Assembly: GCA_024244705.1 (NCBI GenBank) | Contig: JAAEOK010000081.1 | Span: 1-64,000, forward strand | DNA from: Alphaproteobacteria bacterium | GTDB taxonomy: Bacteria > Pseudomonadota > Alphaproteobacteria > JAAEOK01 | Direction: 5' to 3' | DNA length: 64,000 nucleotides | Part shown: piece after piece, positions 7,909-16,369 of the stretch | Numbering within the stretch: the first letter of the stretch is position 1 | Layout: each line of letters starts with the position of its first letter | The notes under the pieces: model-generated | What the model was told of the DNA's origin: nothing | The model's input: the letters and a program-made list of their open reading frames with translations, nothing else | The model's database searches: none | Program-made: the position numbers and the translations under genes

Positions 7909-9006
7909 ATGGGGGACCAGCCTTCGAAAGTATTGATGTCTGCACCATTCTCAATTCCGCGCCCGGCGCTTGACCCCGACAACGACGTTGCCGCCGGCGA
8001 GGTCACATGCGTGCCGAGCCAATCGCCCGCATTCTCGATTGTGATGCCGGCCTATAACGTGGCCGACTATATCGCCGAAGCGATCGAAAGCGTCCTCGCG
8101 CAGACCGATCCGGATTGGGAACTCTTCATCATCGACGATGGATCCACGGATAACCTCGACGCGGTGCTGCGCGCGTTCACCGACGCGAGAATCCGGGTCG
8201 TGCCGCAGAGCCACCAGGGATTGAGTGCCGCTCGTCAAAACGGCTTGTCGCGGGTGCGTGGCGAATTTGTCGTTGTCCTCGATGGCGACGACCGCCTGCG
8301 CCCGGATGCGTTGGCGGCGTTTCGGCGATCGTTCGCGGCCGCCGTGGATATCGGGCTGGTCTTCGGCCGCCGCGCCTTGTGCGGCCAGGACGGCCAGGTG
8401 ATCGGGGCGCCATTACGTTGGCGGTGGCGGCGCAGTATGAACGGCAAAGTCTTGCGGCGCGTGCTTGCCGCTTGTCCGATCACGAGTTTCGGCCAGGCGG
8501 CGTTTCGGCGTTCGGTGCTCGCCCGCGTCGGCTACTATCCCAGCGGCGACCTTGGCGCCGGCGATTGGTATTTCTGCGTTCTGTTGGCGGCGGTGACCAC
8601 GTTTCGCGAGGTCGACGACATCGTGCTCGACTACCGCTTGCGGAGCGACAGCCTGGTACGGAATTGGGGTCGGCGGGCCGAGGCGTCGGGAACCGTGAAT
8701 ATCGACGAATTCGATCCCATGATACGGCGTATGTACGGGACGCCGGAAGTTCGCCGGACCTTCGGCGCCGGCGAGTTGCGCCGCCTCGAACGGCGATCGC
8801 GGTCGCAGGCCTATTGCGTCAAAGGTTACGAATGCCTCAGGACACGGTCCTGGGCGCCGGCACGCCGGTATCTTCGGAGGGGTTTGCGCGAATATCCGTT
8901 CAACATGACCGCGCTCATCTGCCTTGGCCTTGCGCACGCGCGCTGGCTGCCCCGGTTCCTTCGCTCCGCCATCGGGTGCGAAGAGCCGCCGGCACCGGGT
9001 TCCTGA
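7909..9006 (+). CDS. Family 2 glycosyltransferase
   Basis: A 365-residue GT-A-fold inverting glycosyltransferase. Residues 40-60 carry FSIVMPAYNVADYI, followed by IIDDGSTD (nucleotide-sugar binding Asp pair) and VVLDGDDRLRPDAL, the DXD-type metal site. The C-terminal part (about residues 290-365) is basic and helical. No membrane helix is obvious, so the enzyme is probably cytosolic or peripheral and makes surface polysaccharide. The start is either ATG 7909 or ATG 7936; the latter has a weak GAAAG ribosome site. It is divergent from the phosphatase-like gene and converges with a LysR gene 10 bases downstream. Confidence 0.85.
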   Translation: MGDQPSKVLMSAPFSIPRPALDPDNDVAAGEVTCVPSQSPAFSIVMPAYNVADYIAEAIESVLAQTDPDWELFIIDDGSTDNLDAVLRAFTDARIRVVPQSHQGLSAARQNGLSRVRGEFVVVLDGDDRLRPDALAAFRRSFAAAVDIGLVFGRRALCGQDGQVIGAPLRWRWRRSMNGKVLRRVLAACPITSFGQAAFRRSVLARVGYYPSGDLGAGDWYFCVLLAAVTTFREVDDIVLDYRLRSDSLVRNWGRRAEASGTVNIDEFDPMIRRMYGTPEVRRTFGAGELRRLERRSRSQAYCVKGYECLRTRSWAPARRYLRRGLREYPFNMTALICLGLAHARWLPRFLRSAIGCEEPPAPGS

Positions 9007-9015
9007 CCGCCCCGA

Positions 9016-9969
9016 TCAATTGGGATAGGGAAGCGCGGGAATGTAATCGCTGCTCTCGGACGGCGTCGTGCTGGCCGGGGCGTCGATTTCACCGGCCTCC
9101 TCGAAAAGCCAATTCCGGAACGCCGCGATCTTCGGCCGATTGATCCAACTTTTCGGGCAGGTTACCGAATAGATGACCTTGGGCTCCGTCTCGAACTCGA
9201 ACAGCTTTACCAAGACGCCCTGGGCGATTTCGTCGGCGACGAGCGCCTTGTAGGCGAGGGCGATGCCCTGTCCCTGCTCGGCCGCCCGCAGGCTGAGGTC
9301 GCAGTGCTCGAAATGTGGTCCTTGTGGCGGCTTCGCACAGTGAACGCCGGCGCGTTCGAACCAGTCATCCCAGCCATCGCCGACAACATCCCGCAACAAT
9401 GTATGGCGCAGAATGTCATCGGGGTCTTGGATCGGCGGCGCGCCTTCGAGCATTTTCGGGCTGCACACGGGTACGCGAGACGACGACAAGAAGGAGTCCA
9501 CCCGCAAACCCGAAGCCGACGCCTGTCCGTATTGGAGCAGGACATCGACGTCGTCCTTACGGAAGTCCGTCGTCGCGATGGTCGTCGTTATGCAGAGCTC
9601 GATATCGGGATAGGCGGAATTGAATCGGTTCAATTTCGGCACCAGCCAGCGCGCCGCGAACGCTGGCGTCGAGCGGACATTCAGCGGGCCGTCGGTTTCG
9701 CAGTCCCTTCTGCGACGGGTGCTGGCGTCCAGTTGGTCGAGGATCGAGGTGACATCATCAAAATACGCGCGTCCGGTGGGCGTCAGGCCGACCCCCTTGT
9801 TGCCGCGGTGAAACAGGGCAGAGCCCAGAAACTCTTCCAGCGCCTTGACCTGATGGCTGATGGCGGATTGGGTGACGTTGAGTTCTTCCGCCGCGTCCTT
9901 GAAGCTCGAATACCTGGCGGCAGATTCGAAGGCGCGGACGGCTGTGAACGGCGGTAACGTTCGTTTCAC
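9016..9969 (-). CDS. LysR-family regulator, GcvA-like
   Basis: A 317-residue transcription factor. The N-terminal winged helix-turn-helix (residues 1-65) starts 'LPPFTAVRAFESAARYSSFKDA' and includes NVTQSAISHQVKALEEFLG, typical of GcvA-type LysR proteins. The substrate-binding domain begins near residue 92 (PLNVRSTPAFAARWLVP). GcvA-like regulators usually control an adjacent divergent gene. Here the divergent neighbour is the small cupin gene starting at 10075, about 105 bases away, so that gene is the likely target. The effector is unknown. Confidence 0.88.
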   Translation of the reverse strand: MKRTLPPFTAVRAFESAARYSSFKDAAEELNVTQSAISHQVKALEEFLGSALFHRGNKGVGLTPTGRAYFDDVTSILDQLDASTRRRRDCETDGPLNVRSTPAFAARWLVPKLNRFNSAYPDIELCITTTIATTDFRKDDVDVLLQYGQASASGLRVDSFLSSSRVPVCSPKMLEGAPPIQDPDDILRHTLLRDVVGDGWDDWFERAGVHCAKPPQGPHFEHCDLSLRAAEQGQGIALAYKALVADEIAQGVLVKLFEFETEPKVIYSVTCPKSWINRPKIAAFRNWLFEEAGEIDAPASTTPSESSDYIPALPYPN

Positions 9970-10074
9970 CCGAAATGAATCCTGCTCATGTGGACATTAG
10001 ATAGGATCGTTTGCCAGTCCACCGATCGCGATTCTACCCTACTTCGCAACATCAACCAAGCGAGGGGCGTCAAG

Positions 10075-10530
10075 ATGGGTATCGCAAATGGTCACAAGCG
10101 TCGATTCGGCTATTGCATGGTCGTCGTTTTCTCCGTCGCTACGGGAATCGCTTTGGGCGTCGCCGGCACTCAGAGCATCGCCGAAATGGCTGCTCCCAGC
10201 GAGCACAAGGGGCTTCAGGTCGATGCCCTCGGTGTCATACCCGAGACCTCCATGGACGCGCAGATCGGGTTAACCGGGTACAAGTTGCAACTACGCGAAA
10301 TCACGATCGAGCCCGGCGGGCAAATCGCCAAGCACGGTCATGAGACGCGGCCCGGCCTGGTCAAGGTGATCGACGGGACCTGGGTCGAGGGCCGTCCCTC
10401 CGGTGAAACCGCGTACAAGGCTTCCGATCCAAACGGCATCCTTGAAGACGAGGTGACAATCCATTGGTTTTGGAACCGTGGCGACACGCCGGCGACCGCG
10501 ATCGTTTGCGACATCGTGCCGGCAAGCTAA
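10075..10530 (+). CDS. Exported or anchored cupin-domain protein
   Basis: A 151-residue protein with an N-terminal basic segment and a hydrophobic helix (residues 11-32, YCMVVVFSVATGIALGVAG) that acts as signal or anchor. The rest is a single cupin barrel: LREITIEPGGQIAKHGHETRPG contains the metal-binding His pair of cupin motif 1 (G..KHGH) and IHWFWNRGDTPATAIVCDI corresponds to motif 2. The ATG at 10075 is chosen because a GAGGGG ribosome site lies just upstream; the in-frame ATG at 9988 would add a non-signal extension. It is divergent from the GcvA-like regulator, which may control it. Enzymatic role unknown. Confidence 0.75.
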   Translation: MGIANGHKRRFGYCMVVVFSVATGIALGVAGTQSIAEMAAPSEHKGLQVDALGVIPETSMDAQIGLTGYKLQLREITIEPGGQIAKHGHETRPGLVKVIDGTWVEGRPSGETAYKASDPNGILEDEVTIHWFWNRGDTPATAIVCDIVPAS

Positions 10531-10771
10531 GCCGGTGGCCTGATCGAGCTCATATCGCTCGACCACACGTGTGCCGCTCTGAAACGCAATTGCGCGCATT
10601 CCAGAAACCTCCGTTGCCACGGCTTTGACTGCGGCGTCGTTGTCTCGTGCTCGTGCGGCGAGCATCACTTGATATCGACCGTCTCCGCTATGACGTATCG
10701 CGCGGTCCCGCAGTACCCCATCCTTTGTCAAATCGACATGTGTAATCTAGGGTGGCGGGCCGGGGTTGCGA

Positions 10772-11872
10772 ATGCCCGCAGAGCCAATAGCTGCCCCGGT
10801 TGCTTGGCATTGTCACGGGTCGAAGGTGGGATCTCGGGTTCATCGAATACGCGTCGGGTTGTTGCTTGTTTCCGTCGCTCTTGTTATCGCGGTCATGGCT
10901 TTCGATTTTTGGGCCTATGCCCGTCTGCCGTGGGACAAGTGGCCGGTGATATCTTCCGGCTCGACGCTAGTACGCTCCGTGGTCATTGCGATGGCCGCGG
11001 CCGGTGCCGTCGTGGCGGTCAGGCCGGACCGGCTGCGCCATGATCGGCGGCCGCTTGCGACCTTTTTTCCCTATTACGCGGCTCTGAGCGCCGCGAGTCT
11101 GGTGATGATCGGAGGCGCGGCCTGCTTGCTGGTGCTCGATCCCGGGGTTCTTTTCTTAATGGCCCGGGAAGACGAGCTCATCGAGGACGTCTCCGCATTC
11201 GCTCTTGTGGTCGCCGGGCTCACATTGATCTTCATAGGGTGGACCGGGCGCGGTCGATTCATGGTCCTGGGGTGGCCGATTAGCGCTCGGCTGCCCTATT
11301 TCCTGATCGGCGCGGTACTCATGCTGATATTCCTCGAGGAAGTATCATGGGGTCAACGCCTGTTGGGATTCGATACGCCCGAATTCATGGACGAGAACCG
11401 ACAGGGCGAGTTCAATATCCACAATTTCTTCACCTTCCCCGCCGAGCAAGCCTACTATTCCTCGATGTTGCTTGCGTTCGTGCTGCTGCCGTACGCAACG
11501 ATCGGTCCCAGATCCGACTGGCCGCCGTTGGCCGCTGCCCTGGTACCGGTACCGGCATTCGCCATCGTCGCCGCACCGTTGGCCTTCTTGCAGTCCGAGA
11601 TGTGGACCACGGTTCCGATGCAGTTCGCCGCCTGGGGCACTCTTATTATTGTGATCGACTTGGCACGCGTCGCCGAGACCGGGCTGCGGTACTGGTGCGT
11701 GCTGGTGGCGGCGGTGTGCGCCGCCGCCCAGGTCGTGTTCTTGACTCACAGCGGCTCCTTGGTCCGGGCCTGGGAATTAACCGAGTACCGGGAGACTCTC
11801 ATCGCATTGCTGGTCGCCGCCTATGCCGTCTCGGCACTGCAAAACGCTCGGCGTCGGACCGCCGACACCTAG
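10772..11872 (+). CDS. Polytopic membrane protein, uncharacterised (EEVSWGQR family)
   Basis: A 366-residue protein with about nine hydrophobic segments. In the centre it has the motif FLEEVSWGQRLLGF, then DTPEF and GEFNIHNFFTF, which I recognise as the hallmark of a widespread family of uncharacterised bacterial inner-membrane proteins ('EE.SWGQR..G..TP......GE.N.HN'). The conserved charged and His residues on the predicted membrane surface suggest a catalytic or ligand site, but no function is known. The ATG at 10772 is preferred over the TTG two codons upstream. It stands alone, with 241 bases of non-coding sequence before it. Confidence 0.7.
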   Translation: MPAEPIAAPVAWHCHGSKVGSRVHRIRVGLLLVSVALVIAVMAFDFWAYARLPWDKWPVISSGSTLVRSVVIAMAAAGAVVAVRPDRLRHDRRPLATFFPYYAALSAASLVMIGGAACLLVLDPGVLFLMAREDELIEDVSAFALVVAGLTLIFIGWTGRGRFMVLGWPISARLPYFLIGAVLMLIFLEEVSWGQRLLGFDTPEFMDENRQGEFNIHNFFTFPAEQAYYSSMLLAFVLLPYATIGPRSDWPPLAAALVPVPAFAIVAAPLAFLQSEMWTTVPMQFAAWGTLIIVIDLARVAETGLRYWCVLVAAVCAAAQVVFLTHSGSLVRAWELTEYRETLIALLVAAYAVSALQNARRRTADT

Positions 11873-11950
11873 CCCCCGGCCGACCGCGCACTCCGGAAGA
11901 TTGGGAAGGCCTTTTGGCCGGATCGGACTTGTTCGTTAACACATCGTGCT

Positions 11951-13117
11951 CTAGGTGGGCAGAACCTCCTTGCTCGCTGAGCGACCCAACAAGGCGACGC
12001 CGGTGATGACGAGGGCGATGCTGGTCAACACCAGCGCAAGCGAGAAGCTTTGGGTCAGGTCGAAGATCGAGCTGGCGAACAGCGGCCCGATCATTTGCCC
12101 GCTCGCGAATGCCGCCGTCATGACCGAGATATGGCGCATGACGTCGTGAACGGGCGCAATGCGATGCGCTTCCTTCATTCCCATCATGGTGATGATCATG
12201 AATGTGCCGCCAACGCAGATGCCGGCAATGATGATCGTGAGGATGTGCGGATAGATGACCGGCAACAACAACCCGACCGCCATGACGATCTGGCTCGCGG
12301 CCCAGACCTGCCGGTTGGAATGGCGCCGTTGAATTCCTGCCGCGAAAAGCGTCGACAGGAATGCGGCCGCGCCAAAGACCGGCCAAGCCCAGCCGAACAA
12401 GAGCGGGTCGGATATGATGTCGCGTGCCATGACCGGCAAATAGGTCGCCGGAATTATGTAGCCGATACCGGCCGCGCCGTAGGCAATGACGATACTCCAG
12501 ACCAATGGGCTCCGTTGTGATTTCTGTTGTTGCGCGTCGAAGCGGGAATCGGCGAGCTCGGGACCGAGGCGCAGACAGATTACGATCGCCGCAACCAACG
12601 ACGCGACTCCAAATATTTGCCAGCTGACCGCGCTGTCGATCCGGCCGACCATGATCAGTAGGGTGCCCAAACCGGCGACGACGATACCGGCCCCGACACC
12701 GGAGAAGACCCATCCCTGTTTCTCCGCATAACCGATGTTAGCCAAATGCTTGATGTAATAGTTGCTGACCAGCACCAGGGTGAAGGCGCTGCAGACGCCG
12801 CACAGCCAGCGTAGAATCGACCAGGCAATAAAGTTGTCCGTCAAACCCATCCCCAGCGTGCCGAGGCCGATGGCGATCAGCGAAAACCGAAGGCCGGTCT
12901 TTGGCGAACAGGGGAGTTTGACGGCGAAGACGGCGCCGAGCCAGTAGCCCACGAAATGAATCGACGCCAACAGGCCGCCGTCAGAGATGCTCACCAATCC
13001 GTCGTCCTGCATCAGGGGCAACAGCGGAGTAAAGAGGAAGCGGCCGATTCCCATGGCGATCGCCAACGAACTCAGGCCGACGAGGACGATCCGAAAGGTT
13101 GGCGTTTGCGGTGACAT
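11951..13117 (-). CDS. YbfB/YjiJ-type MFS transporter
   Basis: A 388-residue major facilitator protein with about 12 hydrophobic segments. The first helix contains GIGRFLFTPLLPLM, the motif that marks the YbfB/YjiJ branch (G.GRF.YTP.LP.M). Members are probably exporters or organic-solute transporters of unknown substrate. It is divergent from a LysR gene starting at 13226, the standard arrangement in which the regulator controls the transporter. The spacer contains a short inverted repeat, CATTT-AAAA-AAATG, near 13174, which is a plausible LysR half-site region. Confidence 0.85.
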   Translation of the reverse strand: MSPQTPTFRIVLVGLSSLAIAMGIGRFLFTPLLPLMQDDGLVSISDGGLLASIHFVGYWLGAVFAVKLPCSPKTGLRFSLIAIGLGTLGMGLTDNFIAWSILRWLCGVCSAFTLVLVSNYYIKHLANIGYAEKQGWVFSGVGAGIVVAGLGTLLIMVGRIDSAVSWQIFGVASLVAAIVICLRLGPELADSRFDAQQQKSQRSPLVWSIVIAYGAAGIGYIIPATYLPVMARDIISDPLLFGWAWPVFGAAAFLSTLFAAGIQRRHSNRQVWAASQIVMAVGLLLPVIYPHILTIIIAGICVGGTFMIITMMGMKEAHRIAPVHDVMRHISVMTAAFASGQMIGPLFASSIFDLTQSFSLALVLTSIALVITGVALLGRSASKEVLPT

Positions 13118-13225
13118 CTTGCCCCCTGGGGCCTGTCGTTTCAGGGCTTGCCTCCACTATAGCTGCCGCGATACATTTAAAAAAATGAATAAAATGGAAT
13201 TTTGGTTTCTCAATTGGAGATATCT

Positions 13226-14161
13226 ATGCACGGCCTGAGCCTGCGCGCCCTTGAGATCTTTCGAACCGTCGCAATCGAGGGCAGCATTTCCAAGGCGGCG
13301 ATAAAGCTGAACCGGGTGCAGTCCAATATCAGCACCCGCATCAAACAGTTGGAACAGCAATTGGAGAAAACCCTCTTTCTACGTCAGAACAGGGGCCTCA
13401 CGTTGACGCCCGATGGGCAACTGTTGTTGGCCTACTCGGAGCGGTTTCTTCAATTGTCGATGGAGGTTTCCGAAGCCTTGAAAGTGGGCAAGCCGAGCGG
13501 CGTGTTTCGGATCGGCGCCATGGAAAGCACGGCCGCCGCCCGGCTGCCCGATATACTCTCACGCTACAATGAACTCTATCCAGACGTCCAGATCGAACTG
13601 GTGACCGATACCGCCGGCGGGCTGATGGACCGTCTGCTCAATTACGACATCGAAATCGCATTCGCCGCCGAGCCTGTCTCCTTCGACTGGGTGCAGACAC
13701 AACCGGTGTTCGAGGAACGGCTGATCCTGGTGGCTCCGCACGCCTTTCCGCCGCTGGAGAACACTGGCGAAATCAGCGGCAAGACGGTCATTGCCTTCGA
13801 AGCGGGCTGTGCCTATCGCCGTTATCTCGAGCGCTGGCTGCTGGAAACCGGCATCGTTCCGGGCAGCATCATGGCGGTGAGTTCCTATCTTGCCATTCTC
13901 GCCTGCGTTTCCGCCGGGACAGGCTACGCCGTGGTCCCGCAATCCGTTCTCGATATCGTATCCACCAAGGGCCAGTTCCAGCGTTACGCGCTGCCGGACA
14001 CGGTATCCCAAATCAAGACATTGCTGGCGTGGCGCAAGGAATACACGTCGGCCAAACTGGACGCACTCCGGGAACTCCTGCCGACGTTTCGAAGTTCAAA
14101 AGCTGCGCCCGCCGCGACCGCACCGACAGAGGCGAAATTGCCGCAGGCGGTTGCGACCTGA
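13226..14161 (+). CDS. LysR-family regulator
   Basis: A 311-residue LysR protein with an N-terminal helix-turn-helix (residues 1-60, 'GSISKAAIKLNRVQSNISTR') and a linker helix, then a two-lobed effector domain from about residue 90 (GVFRIGAMESTAAARLP). The ATG at 13226 is preferred to the TTG at 13202 because GGAG lies 7-10 bases before it and the LysR fold starts there. It faces the YbfB-type transporter gene and is probably its activator. The C-terminus ends in an Ala/Pro-rich tail, common and probably disordered. Confidence 0.88.
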   Translation: MHGLSLRALEIFRTVAIEGSISKAAIKLNRVQSNISTRIKQLEQQLEKTLFLRQNRGLTLTPDGQLLLAYSERFLQLSMEVSEALKVGKPSGVFRIGAMESTAAARLPDILSRYNELYPDVQIELVTDTAGGLMDRLLNYDIEIAFAAEPVSFDWVQTQPVFEERLILVAPHAFPPLENTGEISGKTVIAFEAGCAYRRYLERWLLETGIVPGSIMAVSSYLAILACVSAGTGYAVVPQSVLDIVSTKGQFQRYALPDTVSQIKTLLAWRKEYTSAKLDALRELLPTFRSSKAAPAATAPTEAKLPQAVAT

Positions 14162-14204
14162 CCTCCCGAACCGATAGTTTGAGTTGTCGAAAGGAGTGGA
14201 CACC

Positions 14205-14717
14205 ATGCGAGCGGAACATTCATTCCTACTCGCCATTCTTTGCTTCGTATGCGTGCTGTGTGCCGGTCAATCGCCGGCGGGAGAATTGCCGAAACAGGGA
14301 AAGTTCGAAGTCACAATCGAACAGGACGGGTCGTGGGAAGGGTTTCCCGTCGCGCATAGCTACTGGGTCTGGATCGCGCGCCGCGAAGGCATCTTTGTCG
14401 GGACCGGACTTCTCAATGGCATGACATCGAAATGCGTCTCCAAGGGTAAGACGTCGCATGGCATCAGCATCGCCGAGATCCATTGCGAGAACACCGATAG
14501 CGACGGCGACAAGATTTTCGAAGTATCGCAAGAGGAATGCGCTTGCGCGCCCGACGGCGAAGGAGGCACGGGCACCGGCGAATTTCTCGGCGGCACCGGA
14601 AAATATGTCGGTATTAGAGGATCGTTCGATATCGAGCGAAGAGTCGGGCCGAGGAATCAAGCCGCCCGCACCTGGACCGACCATGTGACGATTGTCGGGA
14701 GCTGGAACCGACCCTGA
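14205..14717 (+). CDS. Secreted protein with allene-oxide-cyclase-like barrel motif
   Basis: A 170-residue protein with a clear signal peptide (hydrophobic residues 7-22, cleavage near AGQS/PAG). The ATG at 14205 has a good AAGGAG ribosome site eight bases upstream. The C-terminal half contains GTGTGEFLGGTGKYVGIRGSF, the 'GGTGKY.GI.G' pattern seen in allene-oxide-cyclase-like and related small periplasmic beta-barrels. Four Cys residues (CVSKG, HCENT, ECAC) could form two disulfides. Function is unknown. It lies between the LysR gene and a DHA2-type exporter and may be independent of both. Confidence 0.6.
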   Translation: MRAEHSFLLAILCFVCVLCAGQSPAGELPKQGKFEVTIEQDGSWEGFPVAHSYWVWIARREGIFVGTGLLNGMTSKCVSKGKTSHGISIAEIHCENTDSDGDKIFEVSQEECACAPDGEGGTGTGEFLGGTGKYVGIRGSFDIERRVGPRNQAARTWTDHVTIVGSWNRP

Positions 14718-14866
14718 TAGATTATTGACGGAGGCTGGCCCGATCACGTCGCGGTCATCCATTCCGTGGAGAATTCATTCGGGCTTAGCGGACGAGGGAA
14801 GTGCTGCAATAACCAGATCGTGTTCCCGTGATCGGTCCGTCGACGTCCTGGAGTTGATGTAAAACG

Positions 14867-16231
14867 ATGCTTCGAATCACCGACGAAAGCCGCAAGTGGT
14901 GGATATTGATCGCCATGGGGGCGGTCGCCGGTTTGATCATGTTGGACGAGACCGTGGTCGGCGTCGCGCTGCCGACCGTGCGGCGGGATCTCGGCATGTC
15001 CGAGGTCGCCTCTCACTGGGTGATCAGCGCCTATATGCTCGTCTTTGCCGGGGCCGCCGCAGCCGGCGGCAAGATGGGCGACATCATCGGTTTCAAGAAA
15101 CTGCTGATTGTCGGGGTGGCAATCTTCGGCTTCGCCTCGCTGGCGTCGGGGTTTGCCACCGACGGTGCGTTCCTTATTGCGGCTCGCGCCATCCAGGGCG
15201 TGGGCGCGGCGGTGATCTTCCCGTCTACCGTTGCCATGATCATGATCGTCTTCCCCAAGGAGCAGCGCGGTATGGCGATGGGTGTCCTGGCCGCGATCGG
15301 CACCACGTTCCTGGCGGCGGGCCCATTGGTTGGCGGTTTCCTGACCGAAATCGTCTCGTGGCGCTGGATCTTCTGGATCAACGTCCCGATCGTGATGCTG
15401 ATCGCGCTGATCGTATTGACGCTGTGGGTCGACCCGCCCCGGAAGAGTACACGCCCGAGCTTCGATTTCGGCGGGTTGGTGACGCTGGTGGCCGGACTCG
15501 GCATGTTGATCTTTGCCATCATGCAAGGCGCCGCGTGGGGTTGGACGCAAAGCATCATCCTTGCGCTTCTTGCCGGCGGCATAATCGTCCTCGCGCTCTT
15601 CACCGTCATCGAGCGCCGGCGGGACGCGCCGTTGATCGAGGTCGATCTGTTCCGCGTTGCCTCGTTCGGCGCCTGCAATTTCGTGCTCTTCGTCGGCCAA
15701 TTCAGCAAGATCACGATCGTCGTGTTCGGCGCTCTCTACCTTCAGGACGCGCTCGCGATGAGCCCGCTGGAGACCGGGCTCGCCCTCTTGGTTTCGGTGG
15801 TGGCCTTTCCGGTCATGTCGGCGCCGGTCGGTCGGGTCGCCGACAAATTCGGCTCCCGCCTGCCCGTGGTCGGCGGCATGGTCGTGGCCACTTCGGCGAT
15901 GTTTTGGCTCGGCCTCGCCGCGGCATGGGACAGCTACATCGCGTTGGTACCGGGCTTGGTCCTGTGGGGCGTAGGGATGGTCTTTTGCTATGCACCGACC
16001 CTGCGAGCGATGGCAAATGTCGTTCCGGTAGAGAAGCAAGGCCAGACCAGCGGTATCGGCGTGACCGCCCGGCTTCTCGGCGGCGCCGTCGGGATGGCGG
16101 TCGGCAGCACGCTGCTCGTCATGACCGGGTTTTTCCAAGTCGTGTTTCTGGCCACCGCGGGGATCATGGGCGCGGCCTTGGCGTTGGCCTATTTCACGAT
16201 CGAGCGCTCGGGCCAAGACCAGGCTCTCTAA
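14867..16231 (+). CDS. DHA2-type (EmrB/QacA-like) MFS exporter
   Basis: A 454-residue drug:H+ antiporter-2 type transporter. Helix 1 carries LDETVVGVALPTVRRDLG (DHA2 motif D1), helix 2 GDIIGFKK (motif A), and helix 5 GPLVGGFLTEIVSWRWIFWI (motif C/antiporter). About 14 hydrophobic segments are expected. It probably exports lipophilic compounds using the proton gradient. A second gene in this window (54679-56043) has the same length and clear similarity along its whole length, so the two are paralogues. No membrane-fusion (EmrA-like) partner is adjacent. Confidence 0.85.
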   Translation: MLRITDESRKWWILIAMGAVAGLIMLDETVVGVALPTVRRDLGMSEVASHWVISAYMLVFAGAAAAGGKMGDIIGFKKLLIVGVAIFGFASLASGFATDGAFLIAARAIQGVGAAVIFPSTVAMIMIVFPKEQRGMAMGVLAAIGTTFLAAGPLVGGFLTEIVSWRWIFWINVPIVMLIALIVLTLWVDPPRKSTRPSFDFGGLVTLVAGLGMLIFAIMQGAAWGWTQSIILALLAGGIIVLALFTVIERRRDAPLIEVDLFRVASFGACNFVLFVGQFSKITIVVFGALYLQDALAMSPLETGLALLVSVVAFPVMSAPVGRVADKFGSRLPVVGGMVVATSAMFWLGLAAAWDSYIALVPGLVLWGVGMVFCYAPTLRAMANVVPVEKQGQTSGIGVTARLLGGAVGMAVGSTLLVMTGFFQVVFLATAGIMGAALALAYFTIERSGQDQAL

Positions 16232-16330
16232 ACGCCTCGCCGCCGGCGTCGGTGGGGTATAGGCCCGAGCTTAACCCTCGACTAGGATCGCGGCTTGAGT
16301 CTCAATCAGACCTGACAGGGGAGGGGCGCC

Positions 16331-16369
16331 ATGGATCGGCTGCCCAAGCGACCGGGTGGACCAAGGTGA
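16331..16369 (+). other. 12-codon leader frame overlapping the next MFS start
   Basis: A strong ribosome site (GGGGAGGGG) precedes an ATG at 16331, but this frame stops at 16367-16369 after 12 codons (MDRLPKRPGGPR). The stop overlaps the GTG at 16366 in the +1-shifted frame (sequence GTGA). It could be a coupled leader peptide. Alternatively the ATG is the true start and one base is missing, because the transporter frame just upstream of the GTG (SAAQATGWTK) looks coding. Confidence 0.35.

Noticed and set aside
10551-10731. Possible Lrp/AsnC-like C-terminal fragment on the minus strand
   Set aside because: A stretch of about 60 codons has a weak resemblance (GRYQVMLAARARDNDAA, then TRVVERYEL), but it runs into the antisense of the cupin gene, lacks an end and a DNA-binding part. 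Too weak to annotate.
14744-16216. Long antisense frame (490 codons) opposite the DHA2 exporter
   Set aside because: Very Arg/His/Asp-rich translation with no recognisable motif; it mirrors the exporter gene and is a result of strong GC bias at third positions.
14896-16365. Upstream extension of the frame used by the second MFS gene
   Set aside because: It overlaps the clear DHA2 exporter in another frame and is low-complexity; only the part from about 16330 looks coding.
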